Positions 9,892-22,007 of a DNA stretch of 64,000 nucleotides are shown in pieces. The stretch covers positions 78,482,616-78,546,615 of the forward strand of contig CM060680.1 of the NCBI GenBank assembly GCA_030686995.1, written 5' to 3'. This stretch comes from Artemisia argyi (Eukaryota; Streptophyta; Magnoliopsida; Asterales; Asteraceae). A program made the translations under genes and the position numbers. Within the stretch, counting starts at the first letter, position 1. Each line of letters begins with the position of its first letter. The notes under the pieces were generated by a model that had not been told where the DNA came from, made no database searches, and was given only the letters and a program-made list of their open reading frames with translations.

Positions 9892-11169
9892 TGTGGAAAA
9901 CTAGAAGGGGGGGGGGGTTGAATAGTTTTATGTCCTTTTAAATTTATTTCCAAAATATTTTGTTGGTTATAAAAACTTTCGATTCGATCTTAAGTGAATT
10001 CAAGCAACAACCAATATAAGCAATTCAAAACTAATATTGAAAGTATTGAAATATAATGAAGAAAAGATAGAGTTAGAAAGATCAAACCACAACACGCGAA
10101 TTTATAGTGGTTCGGCTACAAGGACACCTTCCTTGCCCTACTCCACTCCCCGAGTACCACACTCGAGAGTTTTCTTCACTATGTCAACAAAATCCTTATG
10201 GTGGAGAAACCTTACACACCTTGGCTTACACAAGTTAACGACACTAAGCTAAATGTCGAGTTCTAATCGTAGCTAGAACCAATCTCACACCAAATATCAC
10301 ACCACGTGATCTTCACACCTTAATCACACCTTCACACCTTCTTCAAGATTTCACACCGTCTTCACACCTTATCAATCTTCACACCTTCTTCTATGCACAA
10401 CTAAGTCACTACTACTAAACTAGTTTACAACACACCAAGATTATACAATCAACAAATATTCACAACACCTTAACAATTAGCTATCACTAGTACTATATGA
10501 AACTAGCAATACACAACACCACTACAATAAGATGGATGTAGAGAAGTGTTCTTCTTCTTGCACTTGAATGGATGAAGCTTTGGATCACTTGGAAACAAAG
10601 ACTTATGAAATATATGATCAAAGGAGTTTAGATCTAGAGAAGAGGATTGGATCAGAAAGTTTATAGTGCAAAAAGGTAAGAAAAATGTGCAAAATGATCC
10701 AGTATTTAAAGGGCCAGATTTTACTGTTCGGGAGCGTGCCGGTCCCCTTAATTATAGGCCGGTCCCCTTAATGATTAAGGGGCCCGCCTAGTAAAATTAA
10801 GGGGGCCGCCCTCCTGAACGTTTGAAAAGATTCTCTGGATAAAATTTTCCCTTTTTGGTTGGAAATTTGAAATCATATTTTTGTGGTTTAATAAAGCTTT
10901 ACCAAAAATGATTTACAAATATATATAAAATGTTAAAATCATTTTATATAATGTTATGTATTAATATGAAATTTCCTTTGATCATGTAATGCATAAGTTA
11001 CTAAGTTTATGCATACCTTAAGTGATATAAGATGTAGAGGTAAATATTTGTCACCAAATACTTGTTTATGTCTTATTCTTAACTTAATTTGATTTAAGTT
11101 TTGTGATTATCAAAACATAGGTTTATTGAGAAATATTAATAACATTCACAAACATTATTTATATCAACA
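9892..11169 (-). repeat. 5' LTR of Sirevirus S2
   Basis: 1278-bp LTR, TGTTGATATA...TTTTCCACA on the minus strand, nearly identical to 1759-3019. It holds the palindrome cluster (10726-10820), a TTTAAATAC-type TATA box near 10701-10711, a TTCACACC-rich region with one extra repeat at about 10317-10336 and a poly-G run at about 9907-9917. The base after the end (11170) resumes Copia A coding sequence, so GACAG is the likely start of the target duplication. Confidence 0.92.
10726..10820. promoter_or_regulatory. GC-rich palindrome cluster in S2 5' LTR
   Basis: Same order as at 2574-2668: two GCCGGTCCCCTTAAT arms, then two inverted arms, with the GTTCGGGAG / CTCCTGAAC outer repeat. It differs by at least one base (GGGGCCCGCC instead of GGGGGCCGCC). 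Confidence 0.85.
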
Positions 11170-13563
11170 GACAGAGAAGATCTAGGGAAGTTAAAAGCTA
11201 AGGGTGATATTGGAATCTTCATTGGTTATTCAGAAAACTCGAGGGCATTCAGGGTGTATAATAGAAGAACGAAAAAGATAATGGAGACGATGAATGTGAA
11301 GTTTGACGAGATTTCACAAATGACTTCTGAGAGATACGCTCTAGAACCCGCGCTTAATCCAATGGCTTCTAATCAAAACGGATTAGGACCCGCACCAAAC
11401 ATGCAGACTTCTGGACACATCAGTTCAGGACTCGTGCCTCAAGGAGCTCAGTCAACAAACACGGATAAACCTTCAGAACAAGAACTGGAAAATTTCTTCG
11501 AGTTAATGTTTGATGAATATTATGGTGGAACTTCGACAAATGCATCTCAACAACATTCCGCTGCACCCGGTCAAAACCATCAACCACCACCACCATCACA
11601 AGATGCATCCACCACAATCAAAGCTGAAGTACCAACTACCTCCACATCATCTACATCTACTCAAGCAACTCCAGTTATTGAAACTGATCTACCAAGAGTT
11701 GATGAGCAAAACCAAAATACAAATTTTCAAGAAGAACCTACAAATAATTCAAACGATGTTGCGTTAGAAGAAGAAGAAGTATTTGAAAACCCGTTTGCAT
11801 CAGACTCTGCTGAATCTTCTTCAAGGTTACTAGAACCATCTAACACACATTCGTTCAACCAAAGGTACCCTTCTACGTTTCAATGGACAAAAGACCATCC
11901 GTTAGTACATGTTATTGGTGATCCTTCAATGCCAGTTCAGATGAGGAGACAACTTGCCACCGATCTCGAATTGTGCATTTACATTTGCTCAATAAGCACC
12001 AAAGTACCTAAGAACATTCGGGAAGCAATGGCAGAAAATCCATGGATTGAAGCGATGCAGGAGGAATTTCTTCAATATCTGTTACATGACAGTTGGGAAC
12101 TTGTTGAACGACCACTTGATAAACGAGTTCTTGATCTCAAGTGGTTGTGGAAGAACAAACTGGACGAGGAAATGACTGTCATTCGCAACAAAGCTCGTCT
12201 CGTGGCTAAAGGATATCCACAAGAAGAAGGGATAGATTTCGAAGAATCATTCGCGCCTGTAGCTAGACTTGAAGCAGTCCGGATTTTCTTAGCCTATGCA
12301 GCTCACAAAAACATCACAGTCTATCAGATGGACATTAAGACAGCTTTCTTGAATGGAACTCTGAAAGAAGAAGTGTATGTGAGTCAGCCAGAGGGATTCA
12401 TCGACAAAGATCATCCAGACTACGTCTACAAGCTTAAGAAAGCCATCTATGGTTTAAAACAAGCTCCAAGAGCGTGGTATGACGAACTATCATCTTTCTT
12501 GCTCAAAAACAATTTCACAAAAGGAACGGTTGATGACACCTTGTTTATCAAAAAGTTCAAAGATGACATTTTGATCGTTCAAATTTACGTGGACGACATT
12601 ATTTTTGGATCAACCAAACCTAACCATTCAAAACATTTTGAAAATCTCATGAAAAGTAAATTTGAAATGTCCATGATGGGGGAACTAAAATTCTTTCTTG
12701 GTTTACAAATACATCAATCCCCTCGTGGTATTTTTATCAATCAAGCTAAATATACAATAGAGATTTTGAAAAAATATGGAATGGAAAATTGTGATTCTGT
12801 TGGTACACCAATGGTCACTTCACCAAAAATAGGTGCTGATTTGTTTGGGAAACCCATCGATCCGAAAAAATATCGGAGTATGATCGGTTCTCTCATGTAC
12901 CTAACTGCTAGTCGCCCCGATATTCAATTTGCTGTTTGTTTGTTAGCACGGTTTCAGGCTAAGCCTACCGAACTTCACCTCAAAGAGGTTAAACGGATCT
13001 TTCGGTACCTATGAAGCACCATTAACATGGGACTTTGGTATCCGAAGGATTCGGAGTTTAATCTAACAGCATTTTCAGATGCAGACCATGCTAGTGATCA
13101 AGTTACAGCAAAGAGTACATTAGGTGGAGCACAATTTTTGGGTGAAAAGCTAGTAAGCTGGTCGTCAAAGAAACAGGATTGTACTGCGCTATCAACTGCC
13201 GAAGCCGAGTATGTGTCTCTATCTGCGTGTTGTGCCCAAGTTCTTTGGATAAGGACACAGCTCACAGATTATGGCTTTACTTTTGACAGAATACCTATGT
13301 ATTGTGCCTCAAAAAGTGCCATAGCCATCTCGTGCAATCCCGTACATCACTCTAAGACGAAGCATATCAAAGTCCGCTACCATTTCATCAAAGAACACGT
13401 GGAAGAGGGTACTGTTGAATTATTTTTCGTTAAGACTGATTACCAACTCGCCGATCTTTTTACTAAAGCCCTTCCAAAAGAAAGGTTTGACTATTTAGTT
13501 CGACGAATTGGCATGCGAAGCCTAACTCCTGAGGAGCTAGAACGTCTTCTCGAATCTTCTTGA
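11170..13563 (+). pseudogene. pol: Copia Pol: integrase tail, RT, RNase H (one stop)
   Basis: The frame runs without interruption from the insertion junction: integrase C-terminal segment ([28 protein letters not shown]), a variable linker rich in Gln/Pro/Ser, then RT. RT begins near [10 protein letters not shown] with [10 protein letters not shown] and catalytic YVDDI, and ends with the [11 protein letters not shown] region typical of this clade. A TGA at 13012-13014 interrupts the frame just before RNase H, which continues in the same frame: SDADHAS, STAEAEY and HSKTKHIKVRYHFI. The usual third acidic position (YCDSKSAI in relatives) reads YCASKSAI, so a catalytic Asp is lost. The product would copy RNA to DNA in the particle; this copy is inactive. 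Confidence 0.9.
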
Positions 13564-14367
13564 AAAATATTTTCAAAATCGCTTTGCTGTAAATATTTTT
13601 GAAAAACAAAATACAAAATTTGAAAAACCAACAAAAACAAAATACAAAAATATAAAATTTTCAAAATACAAAAACAATAAAAAATCAAAAAATCCAAAAA
13701 TATTCTTCTCACGACATGTCTCTCGTATAAATCAATATTCTGTACGTTTCTAGAAATGTCATTCAATAATGATACGGACATGTACAGATGCTTGAGCGGG
13801 AGTTCTTTTTTAATGTTTTTCTAAAACATGTCGTTTCTCAAAAGTTTCTTCACAATAGCTTTCGTATACTTCAGTACGAAACCCGTACTTAAACGATGAC
13901 TTCTGATTATTTTTCAAATCAAGGACTCGTACGTTCTATGTCGAAATCCTTTTCAAAAAGTTCAAGTCTAAACAAACGAAAAAGATTTCAAGCATAAACT
14001 CGTTTTCAAACAGAATTCTTGAGCACTTTTTCAAGTTTGTTCAAAAGATTTCTCAAAATCTCTCAAAATGAGTGCTCAAGAAAACTCCCTCTAAACCCTT
14101 AAATTCATTTTAAATGAGTTATCATTAAGGGGGAGTATAAAAACTAAATTGTTCCAATTTCATGCGAAATCAAATCTGTCTATCTCTCCAAAAAGCTTTT
14201 TATTAATCAGTTGATATCAAAAATATCACGATATGCTATTTTTGAAGGGGAGAAGACATGATTAAAATGTGATCAAATATGTTTAAAGTATGTGACTGAA
14301 TCTCAAAAGAGCTCGACTCAGTAAGTACCAATGAATTGACGAAGCTTAAAATGTCAGTAATCGAAAA

Positions 14368-14540
14368 GACTTGTCCTGGACGGGTAATAATTTCAAGCTA
14401 GTCTAACTAGTGATGTAAGCGTGTCTCGAATAGGACGTGTCTGAGTAGAATGTACCGTATCGAGAGACTTTCTTTGGACTTGACCAGGACGGGTAATAAC
14501 TTCAAACTAGTCTAACTAGTGATGTAAGCGTGTCTCGAAT
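14368..14540 (+). repeat. Direct repeat in Copia A 3' region
   Basis: Two copies of a ~64-bp unit with starts 109 bp apart. They differ at only a few positions (for example CTTGTCCTGG against CTTGACCAGG). No known function. Confidence 0.8.
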
Positions 14541-15594
14541 CGGTCATGTTCACTGAAAGTGGATCAAGTCAAAAGGTGCAAACTTCTCCCGCATGTGCAA
14601 ATTTCTTAAAATATACATGAGCACATGTGAAGGGGGAGTCCTTCAAAAGAAATGCAAAACCCTCGAAGTGTCAACAATGTGTTTTATTATCATAAACACT
14701 TTGAGAGATTTTTCACAAAAAGGTTTTTTGGCATGTGATCAATGATAGGATAGTCATGGAGTTATAAGGTGACTAAGGTTAGGAAAAACCGTCCTATGAT
14801 CCGCCAGAGCCGGAGGGACCTACCCAAGGACAATTCCAATAGATTAGAATTAGAAGTCCTTAGGTATGATTGAAAAAAGGAGAAAATGAGAAAGGAGAAA
14901 GAAGGGGTTGAAGAATGAAAAAGAAAAGTTATGAAAAGGGTGAAAAGAAATAGCCCTCCATATGTTCAACCTTAGAGCAGACACCGGGTTCAATTCATAT
15001 GCTACTGGTTGTTACTAAGGTGACACCGGTATTGAAGATAAAGACGTCATGGACCCAGTGACGCACTGCACTAAACCTTCTAGCCACTCAAGTTCTTTTA
15101 AAAGAGCTTGTTTCATTCTCACGGGGAACCGGCATAATCTATCGACCTGTCTCTTAGAGATGGTTGATATTGAAGCAGGAGACCTCTCCCTAATCTCCGC
15201 ATAGGAAACCAAATGTGCACTTATCGAGTCTAGAGCCCCGAGATTCATCAAAAGATCTCTTAGAAACACTTAGTATTTCTACAACTAGTGTTCTACATCA
15301 ATGGATACCAGCTGTAAATTATAGAGTCCTACGCAGATCTTAGCAATCTGCCAGAACATTTATGAGAGGATTCACTTTCGTGATTCTCAATGATTGAATG
15401 GAAATTCCTGCCAGGGTCAACATCAAACAGCCCTGACAGCAGGTCACTTCGGTAATTCTTTATGGGTTACGCTTAGTGTTCGCGGTGGTTTCAAACGGTC
15501 TACAGTCGTGGAGTGATCCCCAGCGACTCACCCAGTCATTGAGCTACTAAGTAGGTCTTGCAAGCTCTCTCGAGAGTATCTGACATGGGAACGG

Positions 15595-15599
15595 CCATG
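15595..15599. repeat. Target site duplication CCATG (left, B)
   Basis: CCATG directly precedes the TGTCACAAC start of LTR B and recurs at 25458-25462 directly after its TGTGACA end. A perfect 5-bp duplication proves B is a complete insertion. Confidence 0.95.
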
Positions 15600-16505
15600 T
15601 GTCACAACTCGTAATTTCCGGTCATTTTTCCAATCCTCGACAATTTACTATTCACAAGTTACTATTCACTATTTACTATTCATCGATCACTATTCATCAT
15701 TTTTGAGGTCAATTTGACATTCCGAGAAACATTTAGAAATTTTACTATTCACTTGACACTATTCATTTCCGGAAGAAAACCACTATTCACGTGCATTACT
15801 CATGTCATCGTAAATTTAGTTTACGAGTATTCAACTTCGCGTAACCGTATTGGTTCAGGAGCGAATTCATGCTTTATCATTTGGGACATCTCATACAGAC
15901 TAGAAATAGTCTGCATATCATCTTTATGGCACTTGCATACTATTCCACTCGTAGGGTATTCAAATTATATTTTTAATATAATTAACGATTTACGTATGTT
16001 TATTTTAAATAAACACTAATACGCGAACTATAAATGTGGCTAACAAGTCCGACACTCCCGACTATGATCCCAATATATTTTTATATTCATTTTTATAATA
16101 TAAAAATTATAATATTAATTTACCCGGTGTTTTGGAAATTTATTTAATTTATATCGTACGCCTAAATTATTTACGACGGTTTTCGTAAAAACTAAACAAT
16201 AATTTTCCAAATACTCAATACTTATACCCAACATATTTTTATAATTTTTATAACTTTATTATGACCCGGTTAACTCCGTTGAAATTTATTTTTAGTTAAC
16301 CCGGTACCCGATTACACTTAAAACTAACCAAATACTACACAATCTTACCACTAACTCCCTAAATAATTACCCAACATAACCCCCCCATTTCCCTCCTTTC
16401 ATAACCGCCCCCCCCCCCCCCCCTAGCCTCCTAATGAGCTAACTACACCAACCAAATTAATTGCTCACCAACCAAATTTAATGTAACCTAACAATTGTCT
16501 CTTTG

Positions 16506-16511
16506 TATAAA
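16506..16511 (+). promoter_or_regulatory. Putative LTR promoter TATA box (B)
   Basis: TATAAA sits about 55 bases before a pyrimidine-rich TCTTTTCTCTCTTTTCTC stretch that looks like a transcript leader. Position about 900 bp into the LTR would make R/U5 very long, which fits the intron proposal. Confidence 0.4.
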
Positions 16512-17397
16512 TTAAACTTTTTCATTCATTTTATCACTAAAATCATTTTTACAAGTTCAAGCAAAACTCTTTTCTCTCTTTTCTCTTGAGGTTGGTTCGA
16601 ATTAGGGTGGTAAAGGAGCAAGGAGTATAAATTTTACAAGATCTTGTCATAAACTAGTTTATATAATTATCCTTGTTAGAGTTTTGAAATAAAAACTCAA
16701 GGATTAGTAGGTTTTTATCATCCAAACTTCCTAAACCTTCAAGTAAGTAAACAAACTCATTTTTATGATTTTTACAAGTTATTATTATGTTTATACATTT
16801 TTCTTACAAGATATCATACATGCATCAACTTGTACCACTCCATTTTTGTACATATGTAACTTTGAAGCCCTAGAAATGGACACATAAGAAACCCTTGTTA
16901 GACCTAGTGGATTGATGATGTCTAAGGACCCATGACACCCTAAGAAGGTGTATGGTAGGGTTAGATTAGCTTTGTGGTGTTTGAAAGTGGTTTGATGGAG
17001 GATGGAACTAGTTTGGAGACTTGAAAATGGTTTTTGAAACTTTTGATATACCTACTGTCCCTATTTTAATTTCGTGAGAAAATCAGTAGATGGTGACTAA
17101 GTTTTGACCAAAGATTTAGAAAATACATTCAAAAACGAAACTTTGGGCGAAAGAACGGATTAAAACGAGCTTATAACGAAGGAGATATGATTTTTGCAAA
17201 TTTAACGACGAAAATTACTTTTACAAAAACTGCTTGCTGTTTGGCAGATTTCAATGGGTAAAAAGAGATATTAAACGTAACCTAAAGGAACCGAGTTATC
17301 AAAAATATACTAGTATATACAAAGACGAATCCGTGGACATAAAGAACAAGGAAAACGAGCTTAAAACGACCAAGTTATACCCATTCTAACATCGTCA

Positions 17398-17503
<106 letters not shown>

Positions 17504-17914
17504 ACACAAATAAAATAATAACGTACGCGCTAAACGGTATATTTTCTAGAAAATATTACTAAGGACTATTTTCTTATCAAACGAATACGTATGATCCAAG
17601 AGGATATTATACGACTTAACGACGTTATTTTAAGGTTTTCGATACGAGGAATAGAACGCTAACATTTTTATACGATATATTACGACAAGTTTTTATAACT
17701 CCATTGGGACTTATTTTTCCTAAGTATGGAAACTATTTTACTTTGACAATAACTAATGTTTCCAAGTTACGAGTGGTATAGGCATCATGTGCACGTGCAT
17801 TCATTTCATTATGTCATGATCTAAGGTAGATCGTTATTACTCATATTAGGTTGCGGTTAGAGATCGTGCCTCATTTCAGTGTATCCATTCTTGTCATCGT
17901 AGCTATCGCTCCAG

Positions 17915-18812
17915 GTGAGTCATAGCCCCTACTTTTTCAATTGTTTTGGTAAACTCTTTGGGGGAGAATACATGCTCGTTTTACTTAAACGCACTACTTG
18001 TTTTACCTGGTTGATTTCTCAAATATTTCCAATGTTACCTAAACATATGTTTGATCACCTGCATTCATTTGTATGTTTGATCACCTGCATTCATTGGTAT
18101 GTTTGATTTCCTGTATTTCATGGGATTGATTATCCTTGTTTATATGACCTCATAGTCACCAATTGTTCCTATATGCTCATTGTAATACTGTGGTATTCCC
18201 CACTTGGCTGTGATGTCAAACGTAATATTGTGGTATTCCCCACTTGGCTGTGATGTCAAACGTATTGTGGTATTCCCCACTTGGCTGTGATGTCAAACGT
18301 AATATTGTGGTATTCCCCACTTGGCTGTGATATCAAACATAGTATTGTTGTTTCCCTACTTGATTGACCTATATGTTCATTGTAATATTGTGGTATTCCC
18401 CACTTGGCTGTGATGTCAAACGTATTGTGGTATTCCCCACTTGGCTGTGATGTCAAACGTAATATTACTGTTTCATTTCTTGACTGAATTGCGATGCCTT
18501 TTCATCAACCTTATTACAGGTTTTCCCGCTTGACTGATTTATCATATGGCCTCATTGACTGAATTATTTATATAGCCATTTTGCTATATTTATCTGGGAA
18601 TTTAAATACAAGTATTACTTTTGTTCACGTAAGCATATTTCTTTTGGCAGTGGGTTGTAAACACACAGGTTACAAGTCTCTTATGGCGGGACCTGTAACT
18701 GAGTGGATTTACGATGCCTTTGCTGGGCGATCTTTTCTCTATAGGCATTAATTGTTAAACAAACTCTATGAACTCACCAACCTCGTGTTGACACTTTAGC
18801 ATGTATTTTCAG
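17915..18812 (+). other. Candidate intron within LTR B
   Basis: The donor CCAG/GTGAGTCATAGCCCC and acceptor TTTAGCATGTATTTTCAG/GTTTT are both strong. The same donor block AG/GTGAGTCATAGCCCC and a similar acceptor block (TTTTAGCACGTTTTCTCAG) occur in the otherwise different LTR of element C. The interior differs in length (898 against 505 bp) and sequence. Conservation only at the two edges argues for a spliced leader. Confidence 0.5.
18182..18470 (+). repeat. Imperfect tandem repeat in LTR B
   Basis: About seven units of 30-43 bp built on GGTATTCCCCACTTGGCTG and TGATGTCAAACGTA. It lies inside the candidate intron. The 3' LTR copy (24574-24840) has a different unit number and one shortened unit. 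Confidence 0.9.
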
Positions 18813-19083
18813 GTTTTAACCTATGGCACACTACTGGAGGTTTTGGCAGGGCATGGCATGGTCATAGAAGACTCTGATATCAATTTGGGGACCGTTTTAA
18901 ACTACTTTTAAGGGCCTACTTCCGCACTACTTTTAACAATGTAAATTTAACATTTTTGATTAAACTATTTATTTTAAATGATTCAAATGAAAACCATTTT
19001 TGAACTGTGTTGTGTTACCGATTGAGTTACACCCCAGCTACACGTATGCTTCCGCTGGACCCGATTTTGGGGGTGTGACAGAT

Positions 19084-19095
19084 TGGTATCAGAGC
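19084..19095 (+). other. Primer binding site, tRNA-iMet (B)
   Basis: TGGTATCAGAGC, three bases after the LTR end, is the exact plant tRNA-iMet complement. Confidence 0.95.
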
Positions 19096-20036
19096 TTTGG
19101 CTATAGTGAACTAAGTGTTTTTAAAACCTAGACTATAGCTACTTTTACGAAAAACTTAACCCTATGACCGTCACGTGCCTGCCTGCCAAGATGATGCCTC
19201 ACTTGTGGTTTGTTGCTGACTTAGGTGATGAGATTTGTGTCTCATTACCTGGTATATTATATTCACTTATTCTAGTAGATTACTATCATTGTCTTTCATA
19301 TAAGCATGCTCACGTATCATATATGTCACCGCGTTATGTTTTCTTTGCATAGTTTCATCATTTGACCTCGAGTTTGGTCACCTGCCTTAGTCTTTCTGAA
19401 CGTCTTGGTATTTGCGAAGGACATAGTCTTAGTATAACTGAGCTGAGTATTTCAAAATTCATGGAACCTCGGTGGAATATAGACTAGTCACCTATATTCA
19501 ACCCGGGATAGTGGGACATAGGCTGACTACCTATGTCTGACTCAGAGATGAATTTTGCAACACTGAGAATGGTTATAATAAAATTTTGTCCGGATTGAAT
19601 TCTCTACTCAATTTTGAAATGTTTCATTCATGTGTGCGTACTTACTTTCATCACAATCTCATTATGTCGCAGCTGTCACAGTCTTTTCCCTTCTCACCAT
19701 TATTATCATCCTCTTCCCCATATATAAAAGGAATTAGCTTACACTCTATAGATTCCGATGTCACTCATCACTCATTACTCCCAATATTGATAAGTGGATA
19801 TTATCAATGACCTCCCTAGGAAAGACTTTCCATACCATCTATAAGGAGGATCCCTCGGTACAGTAAGATCATTCAAAACTTAGCAGAAATCCTAAGATAT
19901 CACAAAACCACTCGAGCCACGTCAACGCGTCATATCGCAACATCAACCGTTCATTCTATAATAACCCATTCTCGAACATCTACTACTAGGAACGTCTTAA
20001 TTATGTCTCACCCTTCTTTTCTCGTTTTGAAGAGCT
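19096..20036 (+). other. 5' untranslated leader of B
   Basis: About 940 noncoding bases between PBS and gag. Short open frames here have no motifs. No further structure recognised. Confidence 0.6.
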
Positions 20037-21089
20037 ATGCCACCAAGGAAAGTTAAAGCTACTCCAACTATGACACCTGTTGCTATTCGGAAATTGGTTA
20101 AGGATAGTATCGCCGAAGCTCTAGAGATCGAGAGAGCGGAGATAACTGCAAGGGCTGCTGAGGTCGCTCTACAGACAGGGATAGATGGACAATCCTATAA
20201 TAAGCGCGAATGTACTTGGAAGAATTTTAAGGTTAGTGATCCCATCAAGTTTAAGGGCACTGAAGGAGCGGTTGCTTTGATTCGCTGGTTCGAAAAGACT
20301 GAGAATGTGTTCCTCATGTGCAACTGTCCTGATGGCAGCAAGGTAAAATTCGTTACTGGTATGCTTTTGGATGAAGCTATGTCATGGTGGAATTCTCATG
20401 CTCAACCGATTGGTATGGAAAATGCCTACAAGCTCACCTGGGAGCAATTCAAGAAATTGATGACTGATAAGTTTTGCCCTCGTACTGAGGTGCAGAAGTT
20501 GGAAACAGAATTCTATGAGCTGGTGACTAAAGGTGATGACATCGAGACCTACTTCAGGAAGTTTCAAGAGTTGGCTGCACTATGCCCAACTATGGTTTCA
20601 GATAATGAAAAGCTGCTAGAAAAATTCATCGGTGGACTACCGCGCAACATCAGTGGGAACGTAATTGCTTCTAAATCAGACACGCTGGAGGAAGCTATCA
20701 GAATGTCTCAAAAGCTTATGGCTCAAGTAATAAAACAATAAACTACTGTCAACAACAACAACGAAAACAAAAGGAAAAGGGATGACAACCAAGGAAACGA
20801 TCAAGTATGGCAGCCAAACAAAGGACAAGAAGTGTTTAGAGCTTATGTTGCAGGACCAAGCGCAAAGAAAAGATATACTGGAAATTTACCTTACTGCAAC
20901 ATGTGTAATTTGCATCACTTATATCATTGCAGTGGACTGTGTGGAATATGCAAGAAGCGGGGTCATCTAACTAAGGACTGTACGAAACCCACAAATCAGA
21001 GGATTCCAGGAAGTTGCTTCAAATGTGGAAACTTAGGGCATCTCAGAAAGGACTGCCCGGAGCTTAGGGACAAGAAGACTAAAGCCTAA
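20037..21089 (+). pseudogene. gag: Chromovirus Gag (one stop codon)
   Basis: A 350-codon frame starting at the ATG of AGAGCTATGCCACC. Residues about 60-200 form the Retrotrans_gag domain (IKFKGTEGAVALIRWFEKTE, AMSWWNSHA, LTWEQFKKLMTDKFCP, YFRKFQELAALCP, FIGGLP). A TAA at 20739-20741 interrupts the frame. The same frame then continues with a basic Asn/Lys-rich linker and two zinc knuckles, CGICKKRGHLTKDC and CFKCGNLGHLRKDC. The stop follows CAA and could come from another CAA. Gag would form the particle. Downstream there is no intact pol. Confidence 0.88.
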
Positions 21090-21339
21090 ACTCTCTTGTG
21101 TTGTATTTATTTTGTGTTTAATTCTACGTTCTATCGTATAAGTTTCATGTATTATTAACGAATTCCGATCTAATGAATATTCTATCTTTTATCACCGCAA
21201 ACTCCTAGCGATTTCATTAAGATTCCTTTGGAACTACACCACCTATCATCTGGAGACCAATGGTCAGGATTAGAGGACGACTCAAACATAGGGAGATATG
21301 CTTAGAGCATGAGTGATTGACTCTAGAAATGGTTGGACT

Positions 21340-21930
21340 GACCATTTGCCATAAATCAAATTCCTTTATAACCATAGTTACCACACGAGCTTAGAGACTA
21401 TACCATTTGAAGCACTCTATGGTCGAAGTGCCAACATCCAAGGACGGATCGAAATTCGGAAAAAGCCAAACTCACTAGTCCAGTAGGCATTCATGAAATA
21501 ACCAGAAATTTCCTATAAGTCAAGAATCAATTACAAATTCTATAAGTTGTAAACCATTAAAACTTCAAGATTGGTAGCCAGATCATGTTGAAAGTTCTGC
21601 CTAGGAAAGGCATGATATTATTCGGAAAAATTTGGAAAGTTAAACCTGATATACACTGGACCATGTAATATTTCAGACAGAGTAGGCCTAGTGGCCACAA
21701 GACTTGAGCCTTGTTAGAGAACAGCCGGATTACACAACTATGGTTCGCCTATTCAAACCCCAGGAATTGACTTTCAGATTAGTCACTTATGATTCCATTG
21801 GAAGGAATCCAACCCAATGACAAACCTAAACCTTGTAAGAGGACCACTAGAAATCATGGACTGTTAGGTCGAACGGTTAAAGCAGAGTCGATTTCCTATC
21901 GTGGAAGTTCGCTGAAATTCTCAATTATCA
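21340..21930 (+). pseudogene. Decayed integrase C-terminus and chromodomain (B)
   Basis: Fragments in shifting frames are recognisable: SYHTSLETIPFEALYG (near 21380-21425) from the integrase core end, DHVMLKVLPRKGMI and KIWKVKPDIHW (near 21585-21660) from the GPF/Y-type C-terminal region, and LVRGPLEIMDC followed by VERLKQSRFPIVEVR (near 21835-21925) from the chromodomain. Relatives read similarly, including the intact copy in element C. The order is that of a chromovirus pol end. Everything between gag and this remnant (protease to integrase core) is deleted, with the joint between about 21090 and 21340. Confidence 0.7.
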
Positions 21931-22007
21931 CCATCTTTTCACCATTACCATTCTAGAGACTTACACAAACTGAACTTCGGGACGAAGTTCCCTTAAGGGG
22001 TAAAGAC

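Larger units (their letters stand above)
1759..11169 (-). mobile_element. Sirevirus S2, complete non-autonomous Copia element
   Basis: A 9.4-kb minus-strand element: 5' LTR 9892-11169, PBS, gag, ORF2, ORF3, multiple PPTs, 3' LTR 1759-3019. The Gag type, iMet PBS and multi-PPT structure identify the Sirevirus branch of Copia. It lacks protease, integrase, RT and RNase H, so it must rely on enzymes in trans. Its right end sits inside the integrase coding sequence of Copia A, in-frame codons of which resume at 11170. The far-side target duplication lies off the window because S1 is fused to the other LTR. Confidence 0.85.
13564..15599 (+). other. 3' noncoding region of Copia A
   Basis: No convincing ORF. 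It contains three purine tracts resembling PPTs (14127-14135, 14245-14253, 14630-14638) and a direct repeat of about 64 bases at 14368-14431 and 14477-14540 sharing GACGGGTAATAA and AGTCTAACTAGTGATG. An 84-codon minus-strand frame at 15015-15269 has no recognisable motif. The last five bases, CCATG, are the B target site. Confidence 0.7.

Noticed and set aside
15714..16019. 101-codon frame in both LTRs of B
   Set aside because: LTR sequence duplicated at 22122-22427, no motif or codon bias; open only by chance.
18182..18470. Regularly spaced repeats in LTR B that resemble a CRISPR array
   Set aside because: Units are 30-43 bp, imperfect and contiguous, without unique spacers, and they lie in a plant LTR with a second copy at 24574-24840.
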